Shown piece after piece: positions 61,222 through 64,000 of a stretch of 64,000 nt of DNA (positions are counted from its first letter, which is position 1; the number at the start of each line of letters is the position of its first letter). This DNA is from Sciurus carolinensis (Eukaryota; Chordata; Mammalia; Rodentia; Sciuridae). Position numbers and translations under genes: made by a program. The notes under the pieces were generated by a model, which worked only from the letters and a program-made list of their open reading frames with translations, did not search any database and was not told the DNA's origin. Where the stretch lies: NCBI RefSeq assembly GCF_902686445.1, contig NC_062225.1:90446581-90510580 (forward strand). Direction: 5' to 3'.

Positions 61222-61363
61222 CCAGCCCCCACAATCACATGGGCCACTGCCTTAAAACCTCTCCCCCGCTCCCTCTACACACAGACCTCCACTGACTTTG
61301 TGTCCCTGGAGAATTGTGACTTACATACTTATTCTTGGATATTCATTCTGTTTATTAATGCTA

Positions 61364-61842
61364 TTTCGTTCTGTCAATTTTCTGTGTCAGCCTGACTGGA
61401 CCACAGGATGCCACAGATATTTGATTGAATTTTATGCTGAGTGTCCCTTGTTTTGGGGTAAGATTAACATTTAAATTAGCAGACTAAGTAAAGCAGATGC
61501 CCTCTCTGGGGTGAGTGGGCCTCATCCAATCAGGTGAAGGCATGAAGAGAACAGAAAGGCTGACCCCCAGCAGGAGGGAATCCTTCCTGCCTGGCTGCCT
61601 TCCAGCTGGGCCCTCCCCATTTTCCTGCTGTCACACTCCACCCGAGGCTTTGGCCCCTCCAGGGTCTTGCACCTGAGGCCTTCAGGGTACCTGCATACCT
61701 TGGCTCTGCTTGGCTCCAGCTTCCTGCCTCAGCTCACCGAGCCAGGGCTTGTCCTACTCCATAACTGTGTGAGCCAGTTCCTTAGGACAAACTGGCCTGT
61801 GTGTCTCTGCTGTCGGCTGTTTCTCTGGAGAACCTGACCTTG
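61364..61842 (+). mobile_element. LTR-like interspersed repeat, family not named (copy 2)
   Basis: Opposite orientation to the copy at 32336: 'tctgtgtcagcctgactggaccacaggatgcc', 'cagatatttgattg', 'aagattaacatttaaattagcagactaagtaaagcag', 'gggcctcatccaatcagg', 'gtgagccagttccttagg', and an end near 'gtttctctggagaacctgacc'. This copy is a little longer and keeps more of the central part. Confidence 0.75.
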
Positions 61843-62224
61843 GTCCTCAGCATGTGCACAGCACCACACAACAACAAAAACTGAAAACGGGGTGTGGTCC
61901 AGCAGGGTGGCCGCAGAGTCAACTCAGCTGGGCCCTGTGTAAACGCAGGAGGAAGCTGAGGGCTGGCACCGTGTGGCCTCTGGCAGTGGGGTCAGAACGG
62001 TCAGCAATGTTTCCCAGAGGAGGGACTTTGGCTAGTCCTGAAGGATGAGGGACCTGTGCCAACCGAGGACAAGAGGAAACGCTCCCTGAGACCAGTGCCG
62101 AGGCCAGACCCCAGGTGAGGACCTTCCAGAGGGAAGGCCCTGCTCCAGGGCAGGTCACTCTGATGACAAGGAGCTTGCCTGCAGGGACCTGCCCCCGATG
62201 CCCTGGTCAAGCAGCTGTGGAGGG
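61843..62224. other. Unique GC-rich interval
   Basis: No recognised gene or repeat. Frames on both strands are short. Confidence 0.4.
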
Positions 62225-62350
62225 TCACCTAGTTTTTCTGAGATCTGCTGTCTTCATCTGCAACCGGAACTAGTAATACTTACAGTGATATTGAGCCAGA
62301 TCCTTATTTAAATATCCAGCACACTCTCGGCGTTAGTTGATGTTTGTTGC
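62225..62350 (+). mobile_element. MIR SINE, sense, 3' part
   Basis: Ordered MIR 3' blocks: 'ctgctgtcttcatctgcaacc', 'actagtaatacttacagtgatattgagccag', 'ccagcacactctcggcgttagttgatgtttg'. Confidence 0.55.
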
Positions 62351-62904
62351 CCTCCTCTGCAGTATTTCTTCTGGACTCAGGACAGATCTACTCCAGATGC
62401 ACAGAGGGGCCTTTCACAGAGGACACACTCCAGGGATCAGGAAAGCGGCTGAGACCCCAGGTAATGCCACACTAATCACCCACGTGACGGGAGGGCCGCC
62501 ACATCATGTGTTACGTGCACATTTATTTACATAAGCACAGATGCACATGTTTATTTGCACGTATATCAGAACTGCATGCAGTTGACACATTTCAAGGTTT
62601 ATTCCTGTCTCTATCCTGGGTGGTAACCCAGGATATTAACCTGTCTGCCTGCTTCACATGTTAATAAGTTCAATAATTGAAAAATCAGGTAATATAGTTT
62701 TCATTCAAAAATCATTTTAAAAGGACAGACCTCTTGTGTATACAGCCCTCCTTGGTTCATGATGGGAAGAAGTTTGTTCCCTTTTGGGGACTGCAAAAAA
62801 ATCTTTTTTCTCATTTTAGCAAACAGTGGGAATTTTAATCTTAGCAGTCAATTATCCTAAAAGTCACGAATTCCTGAAAGTAATTTCACTTTTACGAAGT
62901 GAAA

Positions 62905-63660
62905 GGATCACGCGTGGACGCCAAGGCAAAGAGGAAGCTGCGTCTGGGCGGCGCACCGCGCACGCGTCCCTCAGGGCTTGGACCCGCGGTTCCCGCCTTA
63001 CTTAGGAGGCCGGAGCCTTAGCGGGCAGTGGACGCGGGTGCGTCTTTCCTCCGCAGCCTGGTCTTCTCGCCAGCTGGCTTTCGGGAGGAGGGCCGTCTCC
63101 TGCCTGACCCCACCGCATCTGGAGGCACCAGCATGTCCTCCAGGACATGCTGCCTCCTGCTTCCAGCTTCAGCCTCGCTGGGGGCACCGCAGCCTTCAGA
63201 GGCCCCACTCAGCCTCCACCAGGGACTTGATCTGCAGCACCGGCCTTGTCCCAGTGCTTTTTAAAATTGCCTCGGTGAACTGGCTACGCAGCGAGGGTCA
63301 AGAAATAGTGGTGAAAGGGGGGCAGCCGGCAAAGGAAAGCAAAGGCTGACAAGGACACATTTGAGCTTTCAAGGAAGGCGATGTGTTTTGTCATTTGCGC
63401 TCACCAGGCTCCACGTGCACGTGCACGCCGTGCTCACCCCGTTTTCCCCAGGAGCGTGCTGTCCCGGACATCCAGGGGTGGCGGCGTGTGGACTCGGAAG
63501 GCCTGCCTGTGCCCCTAAACCAGGGTGGCCTCTGGACCACAGCTGAGCAGGGCGAGCTCAGTGCCCTGGCCTCAGTGGCCCAACGGCGCGCCTGGCTGCG
63601 GGAGCACCCGGGGGCCTGCGGGCGGTGGGGCCAGCTTGGGGACATCTCGCTTTCGCAGGT
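62905..63660 (+). promoter_or_regulatory. CpG-rich stretch, possible CpG island
   Basis: CpG dinucleotides are much denser here than in the rest of the window, especially 62905-63060 (cacgcgtggacgcc, ggcggcgcaccgcgcacgcgtcc) and 63410-63620. A CpG island or a GC-rich exon cluster would explain it. I did not compute an observed/expected ratio. Confidence 0.45.
63452..63658 (+). other. Candidate protein-coding exon, 69 codons
   Basis: A strong acceptor (ctcaccccgttttccccag, ending 63451) and a donor (TCGCAG|gttaac at 63659) bracket exactly 207 bases, open in phase 0. The frame reads ERAVPDIQGWRRVDSEGLPV, PLNQGGLWTTAEQGELSALA, SVAQRRAWLREHPGACGRWG, then QLGDISLSQ. The sequence is charged and looks protein-like, with no stop. 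I do not recognise the family. It may belong to a plus-strand gene that continues past the right edge. The GC-rich context raises the chance of a random open frame. Confidence 0.4.
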
Positions 63661-64000
63661 TAACAGTTTTAATTTTACTCCTCGTGCTCTGAGCCGTTCT
63701 TGAAAGTGCCTTAAGATTGAACTTTATTATTTATTAAAAAAAAAAAGTACAAGCTGAGTAGAATTTTCATTCTGTGTGGTACCCTAATGATGAATGCCCA
63801 AATTTGAATTGCAGTTCAATAAAATATTGAGTAGAACTAGACGTACAACAGCCTACATGCACATACCAAATACGCATACAGATGTGTGAGTGTGTGTGCG
63901 TGGATGTGTGCAAAATAGCATCCCCGGAAACCGCAACATCGTGCTTTTCATTTATGTTTTCAGATCATATAACTCACATCAGTATCTTTTCCAATGTCAC
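63661..64000. other. Unique AT-rich interval at the right edge
   Basis: Contains a short poly-A (63736-63747) and a few tg units near 63886-63900. No further exon seen before the edge. Confidence 0.4.

Noticed and set aside
1..64000. CRISPR array, operon, prophage or other prokaryotic system
   Set aside because: The DNA is mammalian by its SINE, L1, MIR and MaLR content. No regular spacer repeats or bacterial gene organisation were seen.

Overview
This window looks like mammalian nuclear DNA, most likely from a squirrel-type rodent (Sciuridae: ground squirrel, marmot or relative). The main evidence is a set of dimeric SINEs with a 7SL/B1-like left half joined to an ID-like, tRNA-derived right half (clearest at 25914-26093 and, antisense, at 21740-21938). 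Antisense LINE-1 3' ends of a rodent type (21570-22250 and 41608-42060) point the same way. There are no Alu elements, no operons and no bacterial signals. I found no intact protein-coding gene, no rRNA or tRNA gene and no CRISPR array.

Layout. 1-540: antisense L1 ORF2 fragment. 541-21.5 kb: mostly unique, ancient sequence with old MIR/L2 pieces, microsatellites and pyrimidine tracts. 21.57-25.67 kb: a long antisense L1 (3'UTR to endonuclease region) carrying a SINE; older L1 pieces follow to 26.8 kb. 27-41 kb: unique sequence with MIRs, MaLR-type LTRs (31.7, 37.4 and 39.0 kb), a second LTR-like family (32.3 kb) and two SINEs. 41.6-45.2 kb: a rearranged antisense L1 with a large internal deletion and a small inverted templated insert. 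45.45-46.22 kb: three short, phase-compatible, exon-like blocks on the plus strand. 47.15-48.08 kb: a TG-rich minisatellite. 48-62 kb: unique sequence with an old L1 split by a MaLR LTR (53.6 kb), a MaLR LTR with a perfect target-site duplication (60.8 kb) and a second copy of the LTR-like family (61.4 kb). 62.9-63.7 kb: CpG-rich sequence with a well-formed candidate exon.

Interpretation. The window reads as intronic or intergenic DNA. All eight recognisable L1 pieces are antisense to the plus strand and the best exon-like blocks are on the plus strand. This fits, but does not prove, that much of the window is or was the intron space of a plus-strand gene. The best block chain carries in-frame TGA codons and a GC donor, so it is probably a decayed gene segment; I could not name the family. 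I saw no new biological system. The points most worth checking are the exon chain, the inverted templated insert and ORF1/ORF2 junction in the second L1, and the CpG-rich right edge.
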